Origin: Deroplatys truncata
Lineage: Eukaryota; Arthropoda; Insecta; Mantodea; Mantidae
Assembly: GCA_030765065.1 (NCBI GenBank)
Contig: CM060975.1
Coordinates: 164,024,993 to 164,088,992, forward strand
Length of the DNA: 64,000 nt
Direction: 5' to 3'
A model generated the notes under the pieces. The model made no database searches, was not told the origin of the DNA, and saw nothing but the letters and a program-made list of their open reading frames with translations. Positions within the stretch are counted from its first letter, which is position 1; every line of letters starts with the position of its first letter. This document shows, in pieces, positions 1 to 11,491 of the stretch. The position numbers and the translations under genes were made by a program.

Positions 1-2445
1 GTTGGAGTATAAAACGAGATGGTAGTTTAAGATTGACATTAGATGGTAGATATGTCAACCAATATGTGAAGCCAGATCATTTTCAAAGTGAAGGAATCGA
101 ACAACTAATCACGAAACTTTCAAGAGGGAGATTTTTTAACATCCATTGACCTCACTGCGTCATATTGGCAAGTGGAATTAGATTCACAAGTGCGTGATTA
201 CACTTCATTTCAATATTCGGGGATCCAGTATTGTTTTTGTGTTAATTCTTTTGGTTTAAAAAACTCAGGAAGTGGATTTTTGAGAGCAATTCACAGTATT
301 TTTGGAAATTCTGCAGATGACTTTTTACTAAAGTATATTGATGACTTCCTCATCATTAGTCAAACATTTGAGTAACATATGAATAATGTACATTACGTGT
401 TAAATAAACTGCAACAACATGGTATGACTGTAAACATACTAAAATCAAAATTTTGTGTCAAGGAAATAAATTTTCTGGGTTATGTAGTTGATAAACGAGG
501 TATAAGACCTGATCAGAAGAGAATAGTAGCAATAATGAAAATTCCACCACCCAGGAACCTAAAGCAAATTAGACGTCTCTTAGGGGTATTGAACTTTCAG
601 AGTAAGTTCGTACCAAGGTATTCGCGGAAATAGAACCACTGCGGCTGCTACTCCGAAAGAATATTAAGTGGAGATGGACAGAGGATCATCAAAAATGTTT
701 TGAGAGAGTAAAAGAACTCTTTGCTAAGTCGATATTGCTCGAGAGGCCCAGAGAAAATTTGAAATACAAGATTTATGTCGACGCATCAATGCAAGGATTC
801 GCCGGAATTTTAGGACAGCGAGACATCAACAATGAGTTTCACGGCATTAGCACAGCTTCTAGAGGACTTACAAACATTGAGCGGAATTCTTCGGTGACTA
901 AGTTAGAAATTGGAGCACTCTATTTTTCATTAATTCGTTTCAAGACCTATATTTATCAGCAAAAGGTGAAAGTATATTCGGACCACATCAGCCTAACTTT
1001 CATCCAACGGTGTAGATTATGTAGTGGAAAACTTTCTAGATACATTCACGCAATATCTGCATTTGATATTGAAATTATACACATTCCTGGCAAGAATAAT
1101 ACCTTCAGCGGTTTAAAATCAAGATTAAACTACAACCCACAAATTCCCGAGAATATTGAAAGGCCTAGAAATGAAGTCAAAGTATTGAGAATTGAAATTA
1201 CTTTAAGTAAAGAAATGATAAGAAAATTAAAAAAATTGGGGAAATTCAAAATGAAGACGCAAAATTATTTGAACTTAAAGGAAATGCACCATTAATTGAA
1301 AAGGCAAAGAAAGAAATTGTAGCAATTCGGAATGGAATATTATACAAGAAGCATGGAAAAGAAATGCCTAGTTGGAAAGTAATGGTTCCAAAAGGCATGA
1401 CAAAGGAGCTAATTAAGAATTTTCACGAAGGGTTAGCACATTCAGGGACGGACTGGACAACTTCTATGATTTTAGAAAATTTATATATATCCAAATTGCG
1501 TCAGAAGGTTCGGAAATTTATATCGTGCTGCAACCTATGTCAGAAGGCAAAGCAAATAAATGTAGCATATGCATTTGAGACTAATTCGGTTATAAGGGAT
1601 AAGCCGAGGTGCGTAATTAGTAATGACATTCATGGTCCTATGCCTCCAAGTCAATTTGGAAACAAATATATATTTGTCTGTTATGATATATTCAGCAAAT
1701 ATGTAAGAATTTACCCTTTGAGAAAACCTACAAGTTTAGCATGTTTGAATAGGCTACTTAAGTCATATGTGATAGAAGAAGGACCAATCCAATCCGTATT
1801 GAGCGATAATGCTTCGTCCTTCACAGGAAAATAATTTATGGAGGGACTGAAAGAAAACGGCATTAAACAATATTTTTCGTCAAGATACAGACCAGCTCCA
1901 ACCCAGTGGAGAGGGAAATTAAGGAAATTTCGAATTACCTCAGGGTGCTGTGTCATCGGAAACAAACCCAATGGTATGGATACGTGAATTTCGTTCAGAA
2001 TCTACTCAACGAAACAGTAAACAATGTGACAGGATACAAACCATGTGAACTTAAATTAGGAAGGAAGATAAATACAATATGTAAGAAAATTCCAGAAGCC
2101 ATTCCAGATGAGCACTTAATACCTCAAACGGAAGAAGAGATGTTCCGACAAGCATTCGAAAGGATGAAGAAAAAAGCTATAAAAAGAAAAAGGAAACATG
2201 AAGAAAAGAAAAGAAAGGAATCGAAGATCAAAATAGGAGATTTAGTTTTGGTTAAAACTAAGAAATTGTCTGATAAGGCAAATAAACTTTATTGGCGAAT
2301 GTTTCTGAAATATCATGGACCATATGAAGTTGTTGAAATATATGGAACAAACACATATGAATTATGTAACCCAACAACGAGTTGTTGGGTTACATACAAC
2401 AATGAGGATAAAGATGAAACAGAAGACCAAGATGATGAAAAGTAG
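1..2445 (+). mobile_element. Ty3/gypsy LTR retrotransposon, pol remnant (copy A)
   Basis: Fossil pol region of a Ty3/gypsy element, cut off on the left by the window edge. Parts in order: reverse transcriptase (about 1-650, with the active-site box YIDD near 335-350), RNase H (about 735-1250, starting with a YVDAS-type motif), and integrase (about 1400-2440). The integrase shows an HHCC-like zinc finger (H-x-H, then C-x2-C in the stretch CCNLCQKAK), a DDE core and a C-terminal GPYEV segment typical of the GPY/F module. The order RT-RNaseH-integrase and the GPY/F end place it in Ty3/gypsy rather than copia or BEL. It is broken, with several interruptions. No envelope-like reading frame follows. 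Family level is confident; the clade is not resolved. Confidence 0.88.
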
Positions 2446-2454
2446 ATCCAGGAT

Positions 2455-2865
2455 AGTTAAAGCTGAACTGCAAAATAAACTATTGGAATGTAAGAGGGTT
2501 AATTATGCATATATATGTCATGAGAAAGGAGAAATAAATACAGGACAAAAATAAATGTTTAAAGGGGAAAAAGAACATTTTCTTAGTAAACTGTAACCAC
2601 ATTTGAAATGAAGAATGTAACAATGAAAATTTTATGTCATATTTAAGTAAAAGTATGTAGTTAAAGCTGAACTGCAAAATAAACTATTGGAATGTAAGAG
2701 GGTTATTTATGCATATATATGTCATGAGAAAGGAGAAATAAATACAGGACAAAAATAAATGTTTAAAGGGGAAAAAGAACATTTTCTTAGTAAACTGTAA
2801 CCACATTTGAAATGAAGAATGTAATAATGAAAATTTTATGTCATATTAAAATAAAGTATGTAGTT
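2455..2865 (+). repeat. 204-base direct tandem duplication after pol
   Basis: Two adjacent copies of a unit of about 204 bases (2455-2658 and 2659-2865) lie in the noncoding 3' part of the gypsy copy, directly behind the integrase. Both copies start with AGTTAAAGCTGAACTGC and match almost base for base, so the doubling is younger than most other damage in this copy. The sequence is AT-rich and has no coding potential of its own. Confidence 0.9.
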
Positions 2866-3270
2866 ATAATTCCAAGAGTAATGTGAATAATAAAGCACAA
2901 AACAATACAAAAAGGGGTAAACATAATTAAAGCAAAACAATTATATATCACACAGATAATGTGAAATTATGTCTAGAATTAAGAGATGTAAATATATTTG
3001 TGTAGAGGATGTGTACAATAATTAAAAGATGAACAATGTTAAAAATTTTGAGTGTGTAAATTTCTATGTCAATAATCTAAGAAAGTATAAATATTTTGTA
3101 ACTAAATAGTTCAGGGTGCAGTATTTGCTATATATAAAAAAATTGTAATGTCAGATGTATGTATATAAACACATTAGACCAGAGCCAGTGAATAGTGGCG
3201 AGAAAAGGGCAAAATGTATAACGTGTGTAAAATGCGTGTGCAGTGTTAAGTGCAAGTGATAAATACCGTG
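2866..3270 (+). other. AT-rich 3' noncoding region of the gypsy copy
   Basis: An AT-rich stretch between the tandem duplication and the LTR. It holds no reading frame that resembles env. A purine-leaning run (GGCGAGAAAAGGGC, near 3197) is the nearest thing to a polypurine tract, but it is not adjacent to the LTR start, so I do not assign one. Confidence 0.5.
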
Positions 3271-4275
3271 TGTTACAAGATTCAGGGGACTAAAAACCCA
3301 ATTATAAAATTTCCCAAAAAATTGTAAATATTTATAATTATGTTTCTAGTGGGGCATATGACGCAGTATCTTATATCACAACACTGAATGCCAGAGTGAT
3401 TGTAGTGTAAATTAGCATTATTGTATGACAATGATTAGAGATGTTTGTTAATTATAAGCATTGTTAGGAAATATGTTTACACGGCCTCACTGAAACTGAC
3501 AATAGGAGCGGGCAACAATGAGCGAGGGGGTGAGTTGTTTATCAATTATAAGAGACAAACAAATGACGTCAGATTAGCGCGCTTTTCTGTAGAAATGGAG
3601 GGAATTCCTTCCCTAGAGCATATGTGTTCATAATAGACGCTAATGTTGGCGCGTTTTATTAACCAATAGTAGCTCGATTATAATCTTTAGGCATATCGGG
3701 TGAGGGAGTATAAAAAGCTAAAGCCAGAGACGGGTAACGTTCAGTCCAACGTAATCTTTCACGCATTATACGTCGTTCAGTCCAACAGAAGCACTCGCGG
3801 GTAATACGTCGTGCAGTCCAACAGAAACATTCGTGCATTACACGTCGTACAGTTCAACAGAAGTATTCGCGGGTTATATGTCGCAAAGTTTAAGAGAATC
3901 ATTCACGCGTTATACGTCGCGCAATTCTACAGAATCTCTCGCGTCGTAAAGTTAGTTATAAATGTGAAATACGCGAATTAATAATGTGCAGCAAATAAGT
4001 GATTATAGTAACATAAAAATATAACAGTTTCAGTCGGGAGTGTATCAAGAATAATATGTGAAATGAATAAAGTGTGACGGCAATAAAAGTGTAAAAACAA
4101 ATTCTTTTATCAGTGTTACCTTTCAGTAATAAATCCTTTCCGTTTACACACCCTGTTTAAGAGATATGCTCGACTGAGAAATAATAGCTAGCCGGAGGAC
4201 AAAGAACCCAAAATTCAAAATAGTAATACAATAACAGGCGCTCAGCAAATAAGATAACACGAAGTTACCGCGACA
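3271..4275 (+). mobile_element. LTR of the gypsy family, shared between copies A and B
   Basis: About 1005 bases starting TGTTACAAGA and ending CGACA. The ends were set by comparison with the inverted LTR at 9930-11152, which matches in blocks across U3, the promoter and U5. A TATA box (TATAAAAA, 3709-3716) lies mid-LTR. It is followed by a repeated CAGTCCAAC-type motif at about 3740-3870 (roughly 45-base period), probably the R/U5 region. Just downstream, from about 4276, AATTGTCTCCCGGAACGTGG has the form of a tRNA primer-binding site. The order pol-LTR-gag means this single LTR closes copy A and opens copy B. LTR-LTR divergence suggests an old insertion. Confidence 0.75.
3709..3716 (+). promoter_or_regulatory. 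TATA box of the plus-strand LTR
   Basis: TATAAAAA in the U3 part of the LTR. The same octamer occurs at the matching place in the inverted LTR (10624-10631, minus strand), and the flanking sequence AGGCATATCGGG upstream is conserved in both, which supports a retained promoter position. Confidence 0.7.
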
Positions 4276-4639
4276 AATTGTCTCCCGGAACGTGGGGCGA
4301 ACTAACCAGGAAGGGGCGAATTAACTAGGAAGGGACATAATAACCACAACGTGGAGTGAATGGAGCAGTGAAATTAACTACAAGATGCAGATCCCAGAAA
4401 TAATCATCAGAACAATCGACAACGCGGATGAGAGGAAATCATAACTACGCGAACAGATGACAACAGTGGAATTCGACACCAAGACAGCGAGACGACGCAG
4501 ATCCATCGTAGTACGACGCAGAGGCGACATATACATCTAGGAGAGAGGGGCAGGAAGCTGGACATCAAAATAACATCATCAGATAGCATCATAAAGCTTA
4601 GAAAACTGTAATTTGTTTTTGTATCCTAACAAAAAAAAA
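4276..4639 (+). other. Leader (primer-binding site and 5' UTR) of gypsy copy B
   Basis: Noncoding leader between LTR and gag. It holds repeated short units of the form AACYAGGAAGGGRC (about 4305-4340) and a second CAACGTGGAGTG motif near 4347 that resembles the primer-binding site again. The inverted copy has the same kind of iterated AACCAGGAAGGGGC units in its leader (9785-9910). Confidence 0.6.
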
Positions 4640-6605
4640 TTGTGAGAAATTAAATGTTGTTAAGAAGTGGTAGGATTAAGAAAATAATGTCCACTAATAA
4701 TACAGAAGAAACAATTATGGAAGGGGATAATGTAACAGTTAGCTGTAATTCAATACAGCTTACAGAAAATAGCTCAAACAATGTAGGTTTGAGGGAGGAA
4801 ATGTTAGTGAAGAAAGTCAGTATAGAATAGCAGGAAATGTTAATTTTGATGCTAGCATGATGACGGAAATGCTGAGAAATTTTACAGATCAATTAAGGGA
4901 AGATATTAGTAGGAGCTTAGAACAAAAACTAACTTAGAGTAATGAGAAATTGGAGCAAAAATTAGATCAAAACAGGGAAGATATGGAAAAGAATTATAGG
5001 CAATTGAGGGAAGATATTGGAAAGAGTAGTGATAAATTAGAACAAAAACTAACTCAGAATATGTTAACGAATAATAGGGAGTTAAGGGAAGATATGGAAA
5101 AGAATAATAGGGAACTAAGGGAAGATATTGGTAAGAGTATTACAGATCAATTAAGGGAAGATATGGAAAAAAGTAATAAGGAATTAAGGGAAGATATTGG
5201 TAAGACCTCAGAACAAAACAGGGAAGAAATTGAAAAGAAATTTATGGACCTAGATAGTAGTATGATAAGAATGAGAAATGAAAATCAGGAAATGATAGCA
5301 AGTGAGATTGGAAAAGTTTCAAACAAAATGTCAGACATGAGCAGGGAAATATCTAACCAAAAAAGTGAGGTCGATACTAAGTTTGAACATGTTAGTGTAA
5401 AATGTACAGAGTTAGGAAGTCGAATGAGTAGCATTTCAAGTGAGCTAAGAGAGATGAATGCAGATTTAATTCAGGTGTAAGTTAATCAGAGGGGAGATAT
5501 CTGAAATTCAGAAGGAGTCGGAAATACAAAGAAATAAGTTGTCTGAAGAAGTTAAAGTGTTGTCTATTGATTTGAATCAAAAACTAACTTCTGAAATTAA
5601 CAAGCACCAAGCTGTTCAAAATGAGAACAATAAAAAATTGGAACAGACAATAGAACATCTGCAAGGCACTGTAAAAAGGTTAGAATTGAATTCAAGGGTG
5701 AATATATGTGATGCTAATGTATCTGATGTACAGAATAATGATAGAGCTAGTTCCTCAGGTATGACTAATAATGTGAGTGATGCGACGGCTTCATCCATAG
5801 CTCACGCTGAAACTCAGAGTGCACAAGTAACACTAGAGAATTTAAATATGGGAGTAAGGGACATTCAAAACTATAATCATATATTAAGTGATTTTCCACT
5901 TCCAAAATTTAATGAAAACTCCAATCCAGTACAGTTTATTGCAGACTTGTCAGAGTATTTTCAAATTAAACAGATACCGGAAGCATTGAAAATGTTAGTT
6001 GTCAAAAGATTGTTTGGACCAGAAAACTTTAGATTGGTTACAAATGGTATCAGGGGGTGAAATTTCATATGAATCCTTTAAGAGGCTATTCATGAACAGA
6101 TTTTGGAATGTTACGGTACAGCACAGAATTCGAGCAATGCTTAGTCATGGACAATTTGATCCACGAGAGGGAATATCAATGACTGATTATTTACTGAAAC
6201 TTGCAAGTCAGCTTAGGAACTTGTCACCTCCGATCAATGAGAAAGATTTTGTGAGTTTGCTCACAAGGCATTATCCTTTAAGGATACAAAATTATTTATT
6301 AATTGCAAAACCACGTAGTATCTATGAGATGACAGCATTAATGACAGCTTTGGAACAACAGGAAGAAGATATATCTCGGGAGTGGGAGCATAGATTTTTA
6401 GATGTGCGAGATAGACGAAATTACCAAGGTAGTTATTATCAGTAAAGCAGAGGACAAGACAGACGTCATAAGAATAATACCAGGCAACGGTACCAATCAT
6501 ACATTCCAAATTTTGAAAGACCGAGGATAGATGGGAGACCAGGTCGACAAGAACAAATACATTACGTCAGGACAGAAAGATTGCCGGAAAGAAGGCAAAA
6601 ATATT
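4640..6605 (+). mobile_element. Ty3/gypsy gag remnant (copy B)
   Basis: Fossil gag region on the plus strand. The N-terminal third is a highly charged coiled coil built from repeated LREDIGKS/LREDMEK-type units. The middle holds a capsid-like domain (from about 5890, motif FPLPKFNE, through DWLQMVSGG and the FWNVTVQHRIRAMLSHGQF region). The tail is Arg/Gln-rich. Nearly the whole stretch aligns residue by residue with the minus-strand gag at 7457-9523. It is broken, with a few interruptions, and stops abruptly at about 6605, where minus-strand element sequence begins. Confidence 0.85.
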
Positions 6606-7440
6606 GAACTATTGTTCATCAAAACATCATGAAGGATTTGTTTTTGCGTTTTCTTAAGGTTATAAGCTTCTTCACACTTGTGTATTATTTCCTCATTTCT
6701 CTTCTCTTCCCAACTGTTGTCTGTCTCGCTCACATGGTCGTCTTTTGTTTGGATTGTAAATTTCTCTACTTTCTCTGGCATTTCTATTAGCTGTTGAAAA
6801 TATGGCGTGGTATTCCCTTCATATTCTGTGACTACCTGCTTTATCTGACTATTTCTATCAGTTTCTGTTATTTGCACAAAAAACTCTTGGTCACAAAGAT
6901 TTTTCTCATCCTTTGTCATCTCGATTACAGAAACTTTCTCTTTTATAAATGGTACCCTTATTTCTGTATCTTCTTTTGTCACTCTTAACTTCTCATGTTT
7001 AAAATCTATACTAGCTTCATATTCATGTAGGAAGTCACATCCTATAATTATGTCACAAATCAGATGGTTTACAATTAGAAACATAACCTCAAAATTCTCT
7101 CCGCCGATAAGTATGTTAAGTAGAGCTCGTGATTTTATGACCTGTGTCGTTCTTCCGATTGCAACACGACAAACTAAATTACTAGTGGGAAGAGCCATAA
7201 TTTTGTTACCTTCATTAATCAAATTTATGTAAAATTTCTGTGAGCAAATTGAAGCTGAGGAGCCAGAGTCTATAGTTGCAATGATCTCTTTCTTCGCAAT
7301 TTCCATCCTAACATGAGGTGACTCGAAATTTTCTCCCTTATCTTGTGTTGCTGCAATCTTATTACAGGGTGTGTGTGTGTGTAGGCATATTATTTGTATT
7401 GGTAATGGATACTGAATTATTAAAGACGTCCTGAGAACCT
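6606..7440 (-). mobile_element. Ty3/gypsy protease and start of pol (copy C, inverted)
   Basis: Minus-strand remnant of the same family. The aspartic protease begins near 7306 and shows the active-site motif DSGSSASIC, then hydrophobic strands and an IIGCDFL segment, as in retropepsins of gypsy elements. A charged linker follows toward the reverse transcriptase (stretch KTQKQILHDVL near 6625), which is cut at the junction with copy B. A short (GT)n run lies at 7368-7381 between protease and gag. It is broken by truncation. Confidence 0.8.
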
Positions 7441-7456
7441 ACTGCACAGGAGTCTA

Positions 7457-9540
7457 TTAACAGTTTACCTGGTTACTTCCATGTTCACGTACGGGACTGC
7501 CATTCCTAACAGGAGCTAAATCTATCTCATTGTCGCTACCATTGTTTTGAGTTCCCCTTCCTCGAGTTCGAAATCCTCGATTTCTTAAATTATGTCCCCT
7601 TGGCACATAATTTTCTTGCCGTTCCTCAGATCTTTCCCGGTTATTGTTTTCCCTCCAGTGAGTAAAATTTCCCCTTTGTCTAATGTACCGCCTTCCATAA
7701 TTTTGCCCTCTTTCAGGCAATCTTTCTGTCCTGACATAATTTATTTGTTCCTGTCGACCTGGTCTCCCATCTATCCTCGATCTTTCAAATTGTGGAACGT
7801 ATGATTGATACCGTTGTCTGGTATTATTTTCATGACGTCTGTCTTGTCCTCTACTTTGCTGATAACTACCTTGGTAATTTCGTCTATCTCGCACATGTAA
7901 GAATCTATGCTCCCACTCTCGAGATATATCTTCTTCCTGTTGTTCCAAAGCTGTCATTAATTCTGTCATCTCATAGATGCTACGTGGTTTTGCAATTAAT
8001 AAGTAATTTTGTATCCTTAAAGGATAATGCCTTGCGAGCAAACTCACAAAATCTTCCTCATTGATTGGAGGTGACAAGTTCCTAACCTGACTTGCATGTT
8101 TCAGTAAGTAATCAGTCATTGATATTCCCTCTCGTGGATTAAATTGACCATGACTAAGCATTGCTCGAATTCTGTGCTGTACCGTAACATTCCAAAATCT
8201 GTACATGAATAACCTCTTAAAGGATTCATATGAACTTTCACCCCCTGATACCATTTGTAACCAATCTAAAGTTTTCTGGTCCAAACATCTTTTGATAACT
8301 ATCATTTTCAATGCTTCAGGTATCTTTTTAATTTGAAAATACTCTGATAATTCTGCAATGAACTGTACTGGACTGGAGTTTTCATTAAATTTTGGAAGTG
8401 GAAAATCACTTAAGTTATGATTGTAATTTTGCAAATTCCCTACTCCCATATTTAAATTCTCTAGTGTTACTTGTGCACTCTGGGTTTCAGCATTAGCTAT
8501 AGATGAAGCTGCCGCATCACTCACATTATTTGTCATACCTGAGGAACTACCTCTATCATTATTTTGTACATCTGATACATTCACATCACATATATTTGGC
8601 CTTGAATTCAATTCTAACCTGTTTACAGTACCTTGCAGATTTTCTATTGTCTGTTCCAATTTTTTATTATTCTCATTTTGAACAGCTTGGTGTTTGTTAA
8701 TTTCAGAAGTTAGCTTTTTATTCAAATCTTTAACTTCTTCAGACAATTTATTTCTCTGTGTTTCTGATTCCTTCTGAATTTCAGATATTTCCCCTCTGAA
8801 ATTAACTTGCACCTGAATTAAATCTGCATTTGTAGCCTCCATCATCTCTCTTAACTCACTTGAAATGTTACTCAGTCGGCTACCTAATTCTGTGCATTTT
8901 ACATCAACATGTTCTATTTTATTATTAACTTTTTTGGTTAGATATTTCCCTGCTCATGTCTACCATTTTCTTTGAAACTTCCCCTATCTCATTTGCTATC
9001 ATTTCCTGATTTTCATTTCTCAATCTCATCATACTACTATCTAGCTCCATGAATTTCTTTTCAATTTCTTCCATGTTTTGTTCTAAGCTTTTACCAATAT
9101 CTTCCCTTAATTCCCTATTACTCTTTTGCATATCTTCCCTGTTTTGATCTATTTTCTTTTCTAATTTCTCACTATTCTTACAAATTTCTTCCCTTAATTC
9201 CTTCTTATTCTGATCTAAACTCCTATCAATATCTTCCCTCAATTTCTCTATATTCTTTTCCATATTCTCATTATTCTTTTTTATATTATCATTCATATTT
9301 CTCAGCATTTCCATCATCATACTAGCATCAAATTAACATTCCCTGCTATTCTATTCTCACTTTCTGCGCTAATATTTCCTCCCTCAAATATTACATTGTT
9401 TGAATTATTTTCTGTAACCTGTATTGAATTACAGCTAACTGTTACACTATCTCCCTCCATCATTGTTTCTTCAATATTATTAGTAGCCATTGTTTTCTTT
9501 ATCCTACCACTCCTCAAGTACATTTGAATGTTATAATTTT
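7457..9540 (-). mobile_element. Ty3/gypsy gag remnant (copy C, inverted)
   Basis: Minus-strand gag, better preserved than copy B. From its N-terminus: a start region reading YLRSGRIKKTM (near 9520), a long coiled coil with LREDI/NREDM-type repeats (about 8900-9320), a capsid-like domain (about 7900-8450) and an Arg/Gly/Asn-rich tail (7457-7870, with RRHENNTRQR, RGNFTHWREN and RTRGRGTQ). No CCHC zinc knuckle is visible; the basic RG-rich tail probably does the nucleic-acid binding. It carries few interruptions. Confidence 0.87.
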
Positions 9541-9929
9541 GTTTTCTAAAAAAAATTACTATACTCTGACCTTTTGTGATGTTGTCTGTTGCTGTTACTT
9601 TGATGTCCAGCTTCCTGCCCCTCTCTCCTAGGTTATATGTTGCTTCTGCGTTGTTTTATGATGAATCTGCGTTGTTTTGTTGTCCTGTAGTTTGAATTTC
9701 CCTGTTGCCTTGTAATCTCGGAATTACGATGTCCAATCATCCGCGTACTGTCGTCCCTTTTGTTGTTTCTGGAATCTGCGTCTTGTAGTTCAGTTCACTT
9801 CTCCATTCGCCCCTTCCTGGTCATCTCACTTCTTCCTGGTTAATTCTGCCCCTTCCTGGTTATTCTGATCCTTTCCTGGTCATCGTGTTCCTTTCCTGGT
9901 CACTCTGCCCCTCGTTCTGGGTGCCAATT
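9541..9929 (-). other. Leader of gypsy copy C with iterated CCTGGT units
   Basis: Noncoding leader between gag and LTR on the minus strand. At 9785-9910 there are about six imperfect units containing CTTCCTGGT or TTTCCTGGT (plus-strand reading), spaced 20-28 bases apart. The primer-binding-site-like stretch is at about 9910-9930 (minus-strand reading TTGGCACCCAGAACGAGG). The same region in copy B has fewer units. Confidence 0.65.
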
Positions 9930-11152
9930 TGTAACGGTTTAATGTTATTTATTTATTTAACATTATTGTAGCCCCACGTTGTGGTAGCCAATTTGTAACG
10001 GTATTACTTACAAATGTTATTTATTGTGATGTTTGTGTATGTGTGTTTACTTCATGTGAAGCCATCTTGTGACGTCATTCATTTGTTCGGTTTGTAGCTC
10101 CATCTGGTGTTAGCAATTTGTGGTAGTATTAGTGTTTGTTTGAAAGAATTTTAATTTTATTTTTTTATTTAATTCTGTTTCACTGTCCTCCGGCTAGCTA
10201 TTATTTCTCGGTCGAACATGTCTCTTGATCAGAGTGTGTAAACGGAAAGGAATCTTTTATCCAAATATAACACTGATGAAGAAATTTGTTTTACACATTT
10301 ATTGTCAAACACGTTAACTATCACATTTATACATTGATCTTAACACTCGCCAAACTGAAACTGTTATAATAACTTCTTACTGATCACTTTTAATCCACGT
10401 ACTTCAACCTTTTGTATAATTAACCTTACAACACTTTAGATTATTCATAATTCTGCTGCGCGTAACTTGTGAATCGATACCCGAAGTTTGCCGTACAAAT
10501 ACTTTCGACGAACTGAAGACGACGTGTAGTGTACACAGATTTTTGATGAACTGACGACTGAAGGCGACGTGTAATGTATAGGAGATTTTCAATGAACTGA
10601 CCGCGATCTACCTCTGACTTGGCTTTTTATACACCCAATCCCCGATATGCCTAAAGATTATAACTGAGTTACTATTGGCTAATAAAACGCGCCAACATTA
10701 GCGTCTATTTTAATATCCAATGAAAATTATGAATACATATGCTCTAGGGAAACATTCCAGAAGGTTCTCAACGGAAAAACGCGCCAACATTACGTAACTT
10801 CCTCGTTTCCAATAATGATAAACAGCTCACCCCCTCGCTGCATTATTACGCTATTATTGACAGTTTCAGTAAGGTCGTATAAACTTACTTCCCAACAATA
10901 TTTATAATCAATAAACATCTGAAATCAATGTCACATAAAAATGCATATTCATATTACAATCATTATTTAAGTAATTTGTGATACAAATTACTGCATCACA
11001 GTCAAGCCGAACTTATTTCTTGTTTATAATGTTGCGATATCAAAACTGTATGTCATAATCTAAATTAACAAGTGAGATAAAACCAAAAATTCTAAAAATA
11101 ATGCTGATACCTATTTTCACCGTTTTAAATAGTGTAGTGTCCGTTTGTTACA
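9930..11152 (-). mobile_element. Inverted LTR of the gypsy family (copy C)
   Basis: Minus-strand LTR of up to about 1220 bases. Read on the minus strand it begins TGTAACAAACGG (at 11152) and ends in CCGTTACA (at 9930). A second copy of the terminal stretch GCCAATTTGTAACGG lies at 9987-10001, so the true end could be near 9994, giving about 1160 bases. It matches the plus-strand LTR in blocks: the TATA box (10624-10631), the AGGCATATCGGG stretch, the GCGAGGGGGTGAGCTG stretch and the end near GTGTAAACGGAAAGG. It differs by many substitutions and indels, so the two LTRs are old or from different subfamilies. Confidence 0.75.
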
Positions 11153-11210
11153 AAACATAGTCTCTTTCAGAATGGTTGCTGGAATATAACATGCTTAATT
11201 GAGATTTGGG

Positions 11211-11257
<47 letters not shown>
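11211..11257. repeat. (GA)n microsatellite
   Basis: A GA dinucleotide run of 47 bases with one interruption (GATGAG), just outside the inverted LTR. Confidence 0.95.
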
Positions 11258-11261
<4 letters not shown>

Positions 11262-11491
11262 AGCTCACTGCACGGACGGAAATAATTTTCTTTTCTTTAA
11301 GCTGTTTCATTTGTACAGCAAGCATCATTTAATTCCATGATCTTACCAGGGACTTAGACATGAGAAGCAGTGGATGGTGTTAAATTCGTTTGTAGGCTTT
11401 TAACATTGGTTTTTACTTCATTTTTAAATTTAAACGCCTAACATTCACTCCCAAACTTTTTCCTTTGTTCTTTACTGTTTGTTTTCCTGTT

